Positions 51,270 through 64,000 of a stretch of 64,000 nt of DNA are shown one piece after another. Numbering within the stretch: position 1 is the stretch's first letter; every line of letters starts with the position of its first letter. The stretch spans positions 4,898,001 to 4,962,000 of the forward strand of contig NC_057788.1 in NCBI RefSeq assembly GCF_014905175.1. The letters are read 5' to 3'. Below the pieces are notes generated by a model, which ran no database searches, was not told where the DNA came from, and was given only the letters and a program-made list of their open reading frames with translations. The position numbers and the translations under genes are program-made. This stretch comes from Aphidius gifuensis. Its lineage: Eukaryota; Arthropoda; Insecta; Hymenoptera; Braconidae.

Positions 51270-54200
51270 AAATTGGAGAGGGAATGATTTACGAAACTTG
51301 AAATTTTGAGGTAATTGAATACTCAAGTAGATTCAAGATTTTTTTGATAGAATTTTCTAGTTTTTTAAAAAAGAACATTTTTTTTTACATACTTGTCAAC
51401 TAATGGTGTACTTGACAAAAATATTTTATTATATCAAAAATTTTTTCTTCACATTTATAAATAAATATAGTAGATTAATATAATAATTCAAAATGATTTT
51501 TTTTTTTTTTTTAATTTTTAACACGTATATTTGGAAAATAAAAAAATATTGTTAATATTTTTTATAAAATTATAATATTTTTTTCTTTTAATATTAACAA
51601 ATTGATCTAATCAAATTTTGTATACATTTTTATTATTAAATTAACAGGTTTAATCTTATTAGCATTAAAAATAATTATCACATTTTTTTTTTCCATTTTT
51701 ACAGTTTTATATTTATTTATTTAAAAAATAATATATAAAATTTTACGTTTTAAAAATATTTTTATATATTTTTAATTATTTCAACGGTGAGAAAGTAATT
51801 TTTGATAAATTTTGTTAATCACTTGTGTTAACAATTGTTAGAATGTCAAAATTTTCTCAACCACAATATGACAGTAATAAAATGCAAATGTGATGCCAGT
51901 AAAATCAGTAAAATCAGCCAAGCAAAACCAGACGTGCCCTTGTTTATGTTAAGTATTAGAAACGACATCGAATTTAAAGTTTGAAACCAAATTGTATGTG
52001 TGTGTGCATTATTATGCATCAACTGATTCTATGTCTTTTTTCGATCTCGTATTTCAAGACTAAAAAATATGTTGCCAAAGAAAAAAGAAAAAAAAACTAA
52101 ATCATTTTGAAAATGCCAAACGGTCCACTCGTCCTTTGTCCTTGAATTTTTTTTTTTTTTTCTTTTTTTGGGTAACTTAAAAGGGAGTGTTCGCCTGGTT
52201 GCCCCGTGAGATTTTTCTGGCTCCAATTTCCCGTTTTATTATCGTCGACAAATATATAAGTACTTTTTATTTGTGAGTTTTTTTTTTTCTTTTTATATGT
52301 ATATAAGTATTTTTTTTTTTTTTTATTTCCTTTTTTTATGGTAGGGCAGTTTTATTCGGAAAATTCTAGTGTCGAATGCACATGTCAATGTTTTGGCATT
52401 GAAAGAAATAAAATAAAAAAAAAAAATTATCCACATGTTGCATGTTGATATTTTTTTTTTTATTTTTCTAGAGTTTAAATTTTCCACTGTTCGAATTTGG
52501 TCCCTTTTTCTTTTGATTTATTGTGTCACATTCAAAATTCAATTTGCAATAGATTTGCCTCCGAGGATTTACCGGGCTTTTTTTTTTTTTGAAAAAATGT
52601 TTCACACTGTTTCGGTAACAACACGCGTGTTTTTTTTTTTTTTTTATTTTCTCTATTTTGAATTTCCCATGTGTTCATCACAAAATTTAATTTTCTTATT
52701 TTTTTTTTTTTTTTCTAAAAAGGTCTTTTAATTTATGGGGATACAATTAAAAGTTTAAAATTACATGTCGAACACGTGAGTGTTGTTATTTTACAGAAAA
52801 GATATATAAATTTATTTTTACGATCTTGTATTATATTTTTATATATTTTTTTTTCAAATTACTTTTTTGCTGGTTTTTATTGTCAATATTCTCATTTAAA
52901 CTTTTTAAATTGTTGTTTTAACATTTATTACATTTTAATAAAAATTTCTTCCTCTTTTTTTATGTATATAATAAAATCTGTTTTATTTTTCTTTTATAAA
53001 ATCTAATAGAATAAAAATATTTTTATTTTCGAAAAAAAAAAAAAAAAATATCAATTTTCGTAAATATAGCTTGAAAGAAAATTTTATCTGATATTTTATC
53101 AATGATATAAAAGTTTGTATAAACTTTTGTAAATTTATACTTGAAAGATACTTTTAAAAATAAATTTAAATAATCCGACTTAAAAGATACTTTGGATGTA
53201 AATGAAATTCGTTAATTTCTTAAATGTGTGAGAGGGTGGTTTTGGCTCGTGGCAAAAAAAAATATATATAGAAACGACCGACAAAGATATGGCAATATAT
53301 ATTGTCAATAAAACTTACGATGTGTCTTGAATAAGGGTGGCTAAGTTAAAATGAGATCGAGTTGGGCAATGGTCTCGTAAAAATTAGCATGTCATCCTCA
53401 GTTAATACTAAAACTTTTTAGATAGATAAAAAATATAGTTAAAAATATAAAAAACATTGAAGAATGTGAGGGGAATATAAATTAGCTATAAAACATCAAC
53501 CAACATATTTCATTACTCAAGACTTTTATTAATTCATTTTTTTAATTTTATAAATTTTTTTAATTCTTTAAGAAACTTTATGCAATAATATGGCAACAAG
53601 AGTTTTTCATATTCTCATATTTATAAAATATAATATTTTTTTTTTTTGTATAATAAAAATACAAAGTGAAAATTACAATAAAGAATTTATAAAACTTTGA
53701 GGATTTTTAAATTCTCAAATAATTGGTAGCAAATTTAATTTTACATTTCACCAAGTCAGTAATTAAATTCCAAGTTAGTTTTAGTATTTTTTTGTTTATA
53801 CATATATCTTTACACATTTACCATTTTAACTTTATTCTTTTATCCCATTATTTACTTATTGTAACTATTTTTTTTAATTTTGTCAGCTTCAATCACATTG
53901 GTTAAACAAATTTGAGAAACCCTTTTAATCCATGTGAACAAAAGAATCTCAATTAAGAATTAAATTAATTTTTTTTTTATGGTTTCTCAATATACACCTG
54001 TCGAAATATATACCTTAAAATTTTTAAATAAACAATGCTCATTTAATTAAATTATTAATTTGAATATTCCAAAAAAAAAAAAAAAGAAAATAAAAAATTA
54101 ATAAATTGTTATTAAACATATATTAATATTAATTATAATTACAATTTTTTCATTTTTTTCTCTTCATTTGTATATTATTAATTATTTTAAAGAAAGTATA

Positions 54201-54291
54201 CGTATTTTTTTTTTTGGTGTATTAAAAAAAAGAAATTAATATCCATTAAATTTTTAAAAATTATTTTCATTTTAAATATTTAATAATTTCA

Positions 54292-54306
54292 ACACACACA
54301 CACACA
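54292..54306. repeat. (AC)n microsatellite
   Basis: Short perfect AC repeat. Confidence 0.85.
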
Positions 54307-54751
54307 TAATAAAATTATCAGTCAAAATTTTCCATTGCCGACCGGATTTCCTGCGAGAAAGCACAAGACCTTAAATTTTTTTTTTTTTTTTTTTTGATTT
54401 TATTTCTAAATTATAAACGCGTGGAAAAAAAATATAATAATAAATTAAGAATAATAATAAAATTAAAAAGTTTTAAATTTTGTTAAAAATTAGAATTTAA
54501 TTTTTTGTTTTTTCAACTCGTTATTAAATGTGGACTTGTGTTTATGTAACGTATAATAATAAAAATGAGTTAAACTTGAGATGAATTTGAATAATCATAA
54601 ATTAGTTTGTTGATGATTTAAAAAAAATAAGTTAATAAAATATCGAATGAATATTATAAAAGCACGTATACGTTTATATAGCAGTCGATTATTATTACTT
54701 TCGTGTTACCATGTCGTACTTTATACATCCGTTCGAACCGTTATGCATACA

Positions 54752-54778
54752 CGTGGTAGCTGATTTTCGTGTACCACG
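54752..54778. other. hairpin CGTGGTA..TACCACG
   Basis: Perfect 7-bp stem with a 13-nt loop in a CpG-containing patch that also holds the palindrome GTTCGAAC about 20 bp upstream. Confidence 0.4.
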
Positions 54779-55415
54779 CGACGACAATATTGTTTTATAT
54801 AATTAAAAAAAAAAAAGAAAAAAACAATATTTGCCACGAAAATAAAAAAAGTTTTGACCTCGTCAATAATATATTTAAGCACTTGATTGAAATCAGTAAT
54901 AATAACATCATGAATCAAAATAAAATTGAATAATTTACATGTTGTTAGTGATAAAAAAAATAAATACTATATTTTTATTTTTATAAATGATTAAATCATG
55001 AAATGAATTTTTCAAAAATTCAATATTTTTTTCGAAAGAGATCGTGTACATTATAAAAGTACTTGAACAATTTTAAATTGCATAAATTTTTTTTTTAACA
55101 GGTCAAATAAAAGTACCTTGTAATTTTTAAAATTTAATTACAATTATCATTTTGATTTTTTAATTTAGATTTTATTAGTTGAAAAATGAAAAAAAAGTTT
55201 AACCGTGTCATTTTTTATTACATGAGTAATTGAGAATTTATAAATAGTGTGAATAAATATTTTGATTATGGATAGTGTATGTTAAATTATAACAATTACA
55301 TATTGTAAATTTAATATATACATGAAGTTGATGTTCAAGGTGTTTTTTAAATTTAAAAAACATTATGGCAAAGAGCCCAAATATGTACTCAATTGATGGG
55401 CACGCGTTCTTGCCA

Positions 55416-55436
55416 ACTTCACCAAGCAGGTGAAGT
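55416..55436. other. hairpin ACTTCACC-AAGCA-GGTGAAGT
   Basis: Perfect 8-bp stem with a 5-nt loop inside a GC-richer patch (55,370-55,470). It is not followed by a T-run, so it does not resemble a pol III terminator. Confidence 0.5.
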
Positions 55437-56124
55437 CGACATCTGCTGATGGACAGCTGGACCGATATCGTCATTTTTTTAACGTTATAGCCTTGATCAC
55501 AACAAACATACATGATAACACATGTATAAGAAAAAAATAATATTTTCAATACCATATCAATAATATTTTTATACAACTTTTATTTAATTTTTTTACACTT
55601 TCATTTTTGTCTTTTATATAATTAAAAATATATATTATTTAATTTTAATTATAAATGATGAGCATGCATATCTAATTTTTATGTATGACATAAATTCGAT
55701 GATTCGATGAAAAAAATGAAAAAAAAAAAATCCAGCGGCTCTTGCTTTAGTATTAAATACTCTAAATTTTGTTTTACAATTTTTTTACTTTCTCGTTCTA
55801 TTTAAGACAAAAAAAAACAATTATTTGTAATATAGTATATTTTTTAAATTAAATTTATGATTTTTTTTTCATAATAAAAAATAGGTGTATATAAGCAGAA
55901 CGTGCGACAACCATCACCTGCTTCTTTGGTCTCTTGTTTTGTCTTTTTGACCACATCCTCTTCCTCTAAATTTTATTTTTTATTTTATTTATCATTGCGT
56001 TGGTAGTATATTTAATAAAAAGAAATTATGTATTTATACATTGATATGAGTTGATTACATATATGTGTTTGTGTATGTATATATATTTACCAAGATAAAG
56101 TGATGAAAACCTGAGATGTTCACG

Positions 56125-56167
56125 TGGACATTGCGGTAGCGTGAAAAACGTTAAGACCTAATGTCCA
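56125..56167. other. inverted repeat TGGACATT..AATGTCCA
   Basis: Perfect 8-bp arms with a 27-nt loop in a less AT-rich patch. Confidence 0.45.
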
Positions 56168-58535
56168 ATCTTGGCATCACCTTTCATATGGTTCTCACAT
56201 ATAACACGCAAATTCTCAACGAGTTTTGCACCAGTTTGACAACCTTGTATATACATTCAAAACTTTTTTAAATATGTATTTAATTTTTTTTATCCTGATC
56301 ATTCTAGAAGCCTCTTCCTTGTTGATGTGGAAGTGTGGTTTTTTGGAAGAGTGCTTTTTCGATTCACACTCTAGATAACAATTCCAAAAAAAAATATATA
56401 CATATTGTTGAATCATTTTTTCTATAATAATTTAAATAAAGAAAAAGTAAAATTAATTTTATAAAAAGAAAATTAATTTTATAGTCAATTTTCGTTGGCT
56501 TATTTTTTGCAAAATTTTTTCATTTTTTGATAATGAATAATTACAATTTATAATTTAAATTATTTTCCATTATGAGTAATGAATAATTTCATTCAACAAA
56601 ATATTGATTTAAGATGGTTTTTTTTTTAAATTTATTTTATTATTCTTCGATTAGAAATTTGAATCCAATTTGTGAGAAATAATAATCTTGTAAGGATCGT
56701 CATCATCAGAGAGATAGAACTATGCAATTCAATCTTGAATATTTTATAAAAACCGCTAAGGGCCAAAATGAGTATATATAAGAAAAAATAAAAAATTAAA
56801 AAATATAATAATAATTTGTAAATATCGATGTGAAATTTGATACTTTATCAAATTCTATCGAATATCTAAAGAGTTTCCTGTTGATATATACAGCAAGTAT
56901 TTTACTTGCTCCAAATAAAAGCGCAAAACTTAAAAACTTGCAAAATCTCGTATTTCATGTCTCAAAGGAAGTGGTTCGTCTCATTCCATCAAAGCCTCTT
57001 ATAAAATATTATGTAACAAACAGATAGTTTTTTATATTTATTTATTTTTTTTTCCATTTAATGACAATATCAATTTGAATTTTTTATTTTTATTTTTTAA
57101 TATTTATTATATGATAAGAATAAGTATGATCAAATAAGTATTGATAATGATGGCAAATAAATTTTTATCAAAATAAAAAAAATATTAAATTTCTCTTTTA
57201 AATTTGATGGATATATATATGATTATTTAATTTTCTTTGAGCTCAACAATTTTGACTAAATTCATAGAATCCATAAATATATTGAAGGACCGAGTCATAT
57301 GATCGCGTGTGGTTACACTATATTATTCTGTGAAATTCGTGCTAAAATTGTAGTGAATACAGTTACAATCACATCTCAGTTTATTACTAAAAAGAAAAAA
57401 AAAAGTAAAAAAGTATTAAAAATAAAATATAAATAGGATAATGATAAATGATATTTAATAATATTGAAAATAGATAGTGGCACAGTTACAAAACTAGACC
57501 AAACTGTCTATCATTTACGCTATTTATCCTACTAAACTATCATCATCATCATCATTATCGATATGCACCTACAATTTACGCGTACAATTTCGCCTCCAGC
57601 AAAGATAAACTTTACTGAGAATTCAAATCCTGATAACAAATAATAATCATAAAATAATATTTTCAAGTTGCCATTGTTGAAGAAAAAAATAAAAACAAAT
57701 TCACATGAATTGCCATAACAGTTTGAATATTTTTTTTAATATTCCACAATTTTTTTTTTACATATAAAAAATAAGTATCAAAACAATCGATTATAGTTTT
57801 TTATTTATTTTTTCTTTTTAATATTTAAAAAATATCACTCAAAGTATGTCAGTTGATTTTCCATTCTTCATAGCTTCAAATTACAACAATAAAAATATTT
57901 TATTTTATCAAAGATCTAGAAATTATTTTTAAAAAAAGACATGATATTATTTTTAAACAAATATGACGTGCCTGTTGACCAGCAACAAGACTACATATAT
58001 TAATAAAAAAAAAATTAAAAGTTTTCAAATATTATGATGACATCCGGTGTTTAAAAAAAAAAAATATTTCATTTTGGTGAAAAAAAAAATTACCAAATTA
58101 TATGTCAGGTGTCTATATATAAATTTATATTTTGTCACGGTTTATCGAGGCTTCACGCAAGTATCAAAAAAGAAAAAGAAATTTACAAATAAAAAATATA
58201 TAATAATAAAAATTAAAAAAAAAAAAAAATATGATGCGTGTCACACGTAAAGAGGAAATGTATATAAAAAAAAAAAATTTTATATACATTAAAAACTAAT
58301 TGTTATTTTTAATTTTTTTTATATGAAAAAGTTGAGGTCACTTTGATGTTTTTATCAAGGCCAATCGATATATTTGACTCTTCCAATAAATATATTAAAA
58401 TTTCTTTTAAAATTTATTTATACATATATTTCTGTTTAATTTTTTCGTTAGTATGTATTTGATTAAACATATATATACTTTAAGCAGGACATGTCACTCT
58501 CGTTCGTTTCACAGTCACGAATTTTCTGGATCCCT

Positions 58536-58685
58536 CTGGTGTATGGCATTGGTCCCACTGGGGAATAAATGTTGAGCGAATTTGTTAGTGTAGATAGAGG
58601 TATACATACAGTAAGGTCCAATGAAAATTATCCGGATGTGCAGCTGTGACACCAACGGGACTTTGCTATGCTATACACCAAAATG
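58536..58685. ncRNA. 150-nt structured island, function unknown
   Basis: GGTGTATGGCAT near 58,538 pairs with ATGCTATACACC near 58,670-58,682 (12 positions, one G-U as RNA), and inside it GTCCC pairs with GGGAC. A further pair inside, CATTGG..ACTG with CAGT..CCAATG, allows an alternative fold. The block is much richer in G/C than its surroundings. It is not recognised as a known RNA family. Confidence 0.3.
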
Positions 58686-61373
58686 ATTTCCCCGGGCGTG
58701 CTCAGAATTTTTGCAAACTTACGAGTCATCTAATTTTTGTTATTTTTTTTTTTTCATATATATATTATACATCTAGTTTTATTCCTTGATAAATCCTTGC
58801 TCGTATATGTGGTACTCTAAGAATAAATAAAATATAAATAATAGTAATAATAAAATAAAGCTTTTGTGATGATATGATGATGAGTGGTAAAATATGATTG
58901 TTGAGGGGTTTGTTTTTTTTTTTATTATTGAAAAATATGAATTTGATATTTTATTTTTTTGACAAATTGAATGTTGGAATATATATGGTTTTTCCTGAGA
59001 CATGCTGATGACATGAACACATCACCTGGGTGCATAATAAAATATATAGAATGTTAGTGTGAAATTGAGGAGGAAGATTTTTTTTTATTTTTTCCTTCGA
59101 ATATTTCGAAAGGTATACTGGGCATGAATTTATATAGGATTTATTTGTATATAACCAGGAAAAATTGGACAAATAAAAAAAAAAAAGGACATCCTATTTG
59201 CGATTGAAAAAAATGTGTAGTTTTCTATTCGAATTGTACGTTCCGCATCGGCACGCTTTTAAATTTTTCAAAATTTTTTTGAGCTGTAAGTAAATTTAAA
59301 CGGGAATATTATATATGTGTGTGTGTGCACATACAGTTAAATTGTAAGTGTATTTCCTAGGCCCTTTTTTCGATATTTCAGCTGACAGAAATGTTAAAGA
59401 GCTTGACGATTGACATCCGTTTAAATTGCATATATCCGTAAAAAGATTTTTTTTTTTTTTAAATAAAAATTATTTGGCTCGATAGTTTGATACTTAGTGT
59501 ACACATTAGAATATATATATTAGAAAAATTTAACGATGATATGTGAACCATCAAATTTGACACACTGCTTAAGAAAGATCGATCGTTGACGTTCAATCAC
59601 AAATTTTTTTTGCACGCTTGTAAAGATGAAAATTATAAATATATTTTTTTTAACAATAATATAAATATATAAATGTCGTTTGTATAATATTAATAAATTT
59701 ATTTTTTATTTTAAATTTCATGCGGTAAATTAAATTTTATATTTAGTTAAAAATTTTATTATGAATTTTTATTATTATTTTTTTTGTTTATAAAAATTGT
59801 ATATTTTTATTTAAAAATATATATAACTCAGCAAAAAATAAGTTTTAAAATTATGTCAACATACATACACTTATGTTTTACGAGTATGAGCAAAAACACG
59901 AAGAAAACCAATACGCAAAATTTTTGTAAAAGAAAAAAAAAGTTCAGAAAAGTATATACCCGTTGGTTTGTCTGTTCTTTGAGGGATAAAAAGGAAAAAA
60001 AAAAAAAAGCTTAATGTTCCGTTGAGAATATAGTATATCAAGCATATATGTATAATGTTTGCTGACGACAAACGTCTGGCAAAAAAGCAACCTCAGAGAC
60101 TAAGTAAAACTTTGTGAAATACAAAATATTATAAACACTAAAAATAGTGTGTGGTCTACAGAAGGCCTTTTTTAGTTTAAATTTGCTTTTTACAAATCTG
60201 TGAATCATCAAAAAACGAAAAACGAAAAAATAATATATATATATAAAATTTTAAAAAAATATAGAAATCAAATAAAAAACATGTTGCGCAATTTTATAAA
60301 TATATTTTTATGATTTTTTTCTTTGACAAAGAGGGGAAAATTCAAACTGCTAAATACGTTATGATTTTTCCTACGTTGAGTTTTGTATTTCCACCCCATT
60401 GATCAACACTCATATCTTTCTCTTTTTTTTTTATATATAATTTTTTTTTTCTCTTTTTACTATTATATTTTATCATAAATTGAAGATTTACTAACAATTC
60501 ATACTCAACGAATTGGCATTAATAGCTGTATATACACACCGCGAATGTGTTTACTATATTTTTTTTTTTTTACATTTTTTTTTTTGTTGCTTTCTTTCAT
60601 ATTTGCTATATACAGAATTTTCAAGTTATTCATTATCGGATTAAGTCGAGTTATCGACGTCAATTGTGTATGATATATCGATATTTATTATACCCACGCA
60701 GAAAGGTGTGACGGTTTTTCGATTTTCCATTGTGGACATTGAACAAAAAAAAAATAGATATATTAGTAATACCCCAATGAGTTTTTCTTTTTTTTTGTCC
60801 ATCAATAGATATATAAAAAAAAAACACATTTATACGAATTAAAAGGAAATGAAAAAAAATATTTAAACTTGAATTTGTACATTCAAACTTAATGTATTTT
60901 TCATTTAATCATGTTAATATATTATTTTCAAGAAAAAAGATAAATTTTTATAAATAAATCTAGAAAAATATCATTCGTTTTTTGAATATACAATTTTAAT
61001 CTCATTAATAATGTTACTGATTTATTTGTACAAGCTACAACTGCTTTTCTGGGATTAATATTTTACTTATTGATTTGCTGGGCTATCAATTATTTATTAT
61101 TATTTGATACACCCATTTATAATTTCAACAAAACTTCATAAATCTTGATTGTATTATTTCAAATAATAATATACATTTCTTTTGAAAAATATTATTATTC
61201 AGTAAAAGTATATACCTATATTATACTCAAATTAGAAAGATTTTATTGATCAAAGGTGTTTTTGATTTTTTTTTTTTTCAAATTACAAATTATATTGTAT
61301 AATATCGTTAATTAAAATTGATGACAAAAAAAAGGTGTGTAAATTTGATTTAGTATTATTTACATCACGAATG

Positions 61374-62728
61374 TCCTAATATAAAAAGGACGAACATCAT
61401 CGGTCTTCCGGACATTTGATTGGTCATTGTTTTTTTCTCTCACTTACTCCCATACAAATTTCTTTCTGTTTGCCTTTTTCTATTATTTTTTTATTTATTT
61501 CGTTAGCAACAAAAAAAAGCGAGTAAACAAAATTTTTTTTGATATTTTTTATATTTTTTTTTTTTAAATTGACATATTAAGCTAGCACAACTTTTTTAAT
61601 AATCATCGGATCTCGATGCAATTGGGCTTAAAATTTTGTGCGAATTATGTGTTTTTTATGTGTGAAGAAATAAATTTGAAAGAAAATTTTTTTTTTATTT
61701 TCTACATTTTTTTTAAAAATTCAAATATTAAGCTAGCACAACTTTCTCAATAATCATTGGATCTCGATGCAATTAGGCTTAAAATTTTGTACGAATTATG
61801 TGTTTTTTCTGTGAGAAAAAATAAATTTGAAAGAAAATTTTTTTTTTATTTTTTACATATTTTCCATATTTTTTTAAAAAATTGACATATTAAGCTAGCA
61901 CAACTTTTTTAATAATCATCGGATCTCGATGCAATTGGGCTTAAAATTTTGTGCGAATTATGTGTTTTTTATGTGTGAAGAAATAAATTTGAAAGAAAAT
62001 TTTTTTTTTTTTTTTTTAAATTTTTTTTAAAAATTCAAATATTAAGCTAGCACAACTTTCTCAATAATCATCGGATCTCGATGCAATTGGGCTTAAAATT
62101 TTGTACGAATTATGTGTTTTTTCTGTGAGAAGAAATAAATTTGAAAGAAAATTTTTTTTTTATTTTCTACATTTTTTTTAAAAATTCAAATATTAAGCTA
62201 GCACAACTTTCTCAATAATCATCGGATCTCGATGCAATTGGGCTTAAAATTTTGTGCGAATTATGTGTTTTTTATGTGTGAAGAAATAAATTTGAAAGAA
62301 AATTTTTTTTTTTTTTTTTTAAATTTTTTTTTAAAAATTCAAATATTAAGCTAGCACAACTTTCTCAATAATCATCGGATCTCGATGCAATTGGGCTCGA
62401 AATTTTGTGCAAATTATGTGTTTTTTATGTGTGAAGAAATAATTCAAAAACAAAATTTTTTAAAATATTTTTTATATTTTTTTTTAAAATTGACATATTA
62501 AGGTAGCACAACTTTTTCAGTAAACATTCAATTTCGATGTTATTAGACTAAAAATTACGTGTGAATTATGTGTGATTTATGTGTAAATAAATAAATTAAA
62601 AAAATTTTTCGTCTATTTATTCATTCTTTTTTTTTTTATGATAATACTTGTGTTTATAAAATCAATGAACAATGAACCTTTTAGAAGGTATAGATACAGG
62701 CGCGCGTAGCGCGCCAATGTGCTCGTAT
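61374..62728 (+). mobile_element. Helitron-like non-autonomous element, copy B
   Basis: Same head (TCCTAATATAAAAAGGACGA) and same tail (hairpin GGCGCGC-GTA-GCGCGCC at 62,699-62,715, end GCTCGTAT) as copy A, with seven tandem units starting near 61,576, 61,727, 61,889, 62,041, 62,192, 62,345 and 62,497. Its head keeps about 25 bp (TTATTTCGTTAGCAACAAAA) that copy A lacks. Flanks of A and B are unrelated, so the shared block defines the element ends. No transposase or helicase frame is present, so it would need an autonomous partner. Confidence 0.72.
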
Positions 62729-64000
62729 TTAAAAAAAAAACATCTGTACTAATATAATTTGAAAATTTGTTAATGTTACATGATTTTTTATATAAATAAT
62801 TATCATGAAAATATAATGATTGTTATTAAAATTATGAAAATCATAAAATTATAAAACTATTTACGACCGAGTGAAATATATATATTACACAGCCAAACTA
62901 TATAATAAAATTCAATTTCCATTAGAGTTAAAGTCATTAAAAAAATTTATTAATATTTAATAATTTCATTTTCATGTACTACGGATAAAAAAAAAAAATA
63001 AGGAAATTGTATAATATTATATATTTTCAATGTACTTTGAAAGTTGAGTCAAGAAAAAAAAAAAAAAAAAAAAAGTAAATAATTTCCGTTATATATTAAG
63101 AAAAAAAAAAGTGACTGATTATGTAGTGTTGAATTTTAATGACAATTAGCATTGAAAGCTAATTTTAAGTAGCTAAAATTTTTAAAAAAGTAAAGTTAAA
63201 AAAGAATAAATTACAAAAAAATATATATATTATATAAAAATAAATGAATAAAATATTTTAAAAAAGTCTGAGTGATAATTAAATAAGGTATATTGAACGG
63301 ATGTTGATGAAGAAAGAGGCAACGTTGCCATTGAATTTTATTAGTTAGCAACAAAAAAAAAAAAGTGGAAAAAACAAAAAAAAAGTTTATCAATATATAG
63401 CTATACATAAGGATCATAAAATGAGGCAAAAGGCAACATGATCCTAACAACTGGGCCTTAAAATTTTTGGCCTCTTGTACAGCTGATATTTTTGCGTGTG
63501 TTATCCAACAGATGCCCAAGCACCAATACCCTCAGAAACGTCTCAAGCCCTCTCACAATCTCACCAATAAATATATGCATGCATATACCAAGCATTCACA
63601 TATACCAATAAAAAAAATTTCAATAAATATACAAGAAAGATCGAGTAAACTCAACAGCAAACAGCTGCTTCATCACCATCACCATCATCATCATCATGAT
63701 AATCTTTTTTCAGTCGCCCACATAAACCCCCGGGGGATCGGAAGTCCTCTTGAAATACCTCTCTCGTACACATATATATATCGATCGTATCGATCAAGTC
63801 TAAGGAAGTGAGGAAACTCTCTTGTGATCCAATTTTTATTTATTTTTTTTTCCATGGAATTTTTATATGCACATACAAAAATATATTTTTTCAAAAGTAA
63901 AATAGGACCTTTAAATTTTTTTTTTTTCATATATATATACCAATCATGTATTTCCGGTGGTTATACGATCATGGAATTTGTGTATGTCTTTTGTCCAGGT
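62729..64000. other. AT-rich stretch ending in a GC-richer island
   Basis: From 63,290 the sequence becomes less AT-rich. It contains GGCAACGTTGCC near 63,319, a CAT/CAC microsatellite (63,672-63,698), the palindrome CCCCCGGGGG (63,727-63,736) and a repeated ATCGATC near 63,780. A plus-strand frame from an ATG at 63,512 to 63,811 (100 residues, containing nine histidines from the microsatellite) is open but has no recognisable domain and is not called as a gene. This may be the start of a regulatory or promoter region that continues outside the window. Confidence 0.4.
63672..63698. repeat. CAT/CAC trinucleotide microsatellite
   Basis: Imperfect CAT and CAC triplets. Confidence 0.85.

Larger units (their letters stand above)
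41271..61373. other. 20-kb AT-rich gene desert with scattered islands and hairpins
   Basis: Apart from the exon-like block at 41,703-41,908 no coding or clearly spliced sequence is supported. Islands worth noting: 45,320-45,480, 46,240-46,400, 49,240-49,640, 50,460-50,580, 51,060-51,310, 54,690-54,790, 55,370-55,470, 56,100-56,220, 57,475-57,600, 58,490-58,700 and 59,170-59,430. Long homopolymer runs are frequent (for example 23 A at 43,415-43,437). The 65-residue frame at 56,830-57,027 is less AT-rich than usual but has no ATG, so it is not called. Confidence 0.55.

Noticed and set aside
55238..55576. 112-residue minus-strand frame
   Set aside because: The central part lies on a GC-richer island with a strong hairpin, but the rest is AT-rich and no family is recognisable. 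The hairpin is the better supported feature.
56830..57027. 65-residue plus-strand frame with protein-like composition
   Set aside because: No ATG in the frame and no acceptor in front of it, so neither a single-exon gene nor an exon can be supported.
59293..59427. Inverted repeat AATTTAAACGG..CCGTTTAAATT with a 113-bp spacer
   Set aside because: Eleven perfect bases, but mostly A/T and with a long spacer. Chance is plausible in this composition.
1..64000. CRISPR arrays, bacterial operons, ribosome binding sites, rRNA genes
   Set aside because: The window is eukaryotic nuclear DNA. The only regular arrays are the about 150-bp units in the Helitron-like elements, which have no spacer-repeat structure.

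Overview
The window is 64 kb of very AT-rich animal nuclear DNA with spliceosomal introns. Introns run GT..AG and range from 66 to about 3000 bases. Two conserved eukaryotic genes can be read with confidence: gp78/AMFR and DAD1. The AT-rich composition, the short compact introns mixed with long ones, the TCAGT-type initiators and the protein sequences suggest an insect. A hymenopteran such as a parasitoid wasp is my best guess, but that is inference; the sequence alone does not fix the species.

Layout. Positions 1-12,000 are almost all non-coding. They carry one convincing coding exon of a minus-strand gene (about 6.0-6.1 kb) and its likely promoter region (7.3-7.7 kb). The rest of that gene lies beyond the left edge or in exons I cannot see. 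The gp78/AMFR gene runs from 12,341 to 20,894 on the plus strand in seven coding exons (603 residues). DAD1 lies convergent to it on the minus strand (23,282-23,761, two coding exons, 111 residues). A 600-bp spacer separates DAD1 from a divergent plus-strand transcript that seems to encode a 58-residue, three-exon microprotein (24,364-24,941), followed by exon-like sequence with no long reading frame.

From about 26.5 kb to the right end (37 kb) I find no convincing protein-coding gene. This AT-rich desert is broken by short islands of higher GC that hold palindromes, hairpins and transcription-factor-like motifs (AP-1, CRE, E-box, GAGA). It reads like an intron or a cis-regulatory landscape. 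It also holds two full copies, plus one 5' fragment, of a Helitron-like non-autonomous element with a central array of about 150-bp tandem units (35.6-36.9 kb and 61.4-62.7 kb). A separate 979-bp insertion at 40.2-41.2 kb is flanked by an identical 49-bp direct repeat and contains an arginine-tRNA-like pol III promoter unit. One spliced-looking exon (41.70-41.91 kb) carries a perfect 15-bp inverted repeat.

How the genes relate: gp78 (ER-associated degradation ubiquitin ligase) and DAD1 (oligosaccharyltransferase subunit) are both ER-membrane quality-control proteins and sit as convergent neighbours, but nothing in the sequence shows co-regulation. Most open reading frames of 60-110 residues elsewhere are poly-T/poly-A low-complexity translations and were left out.
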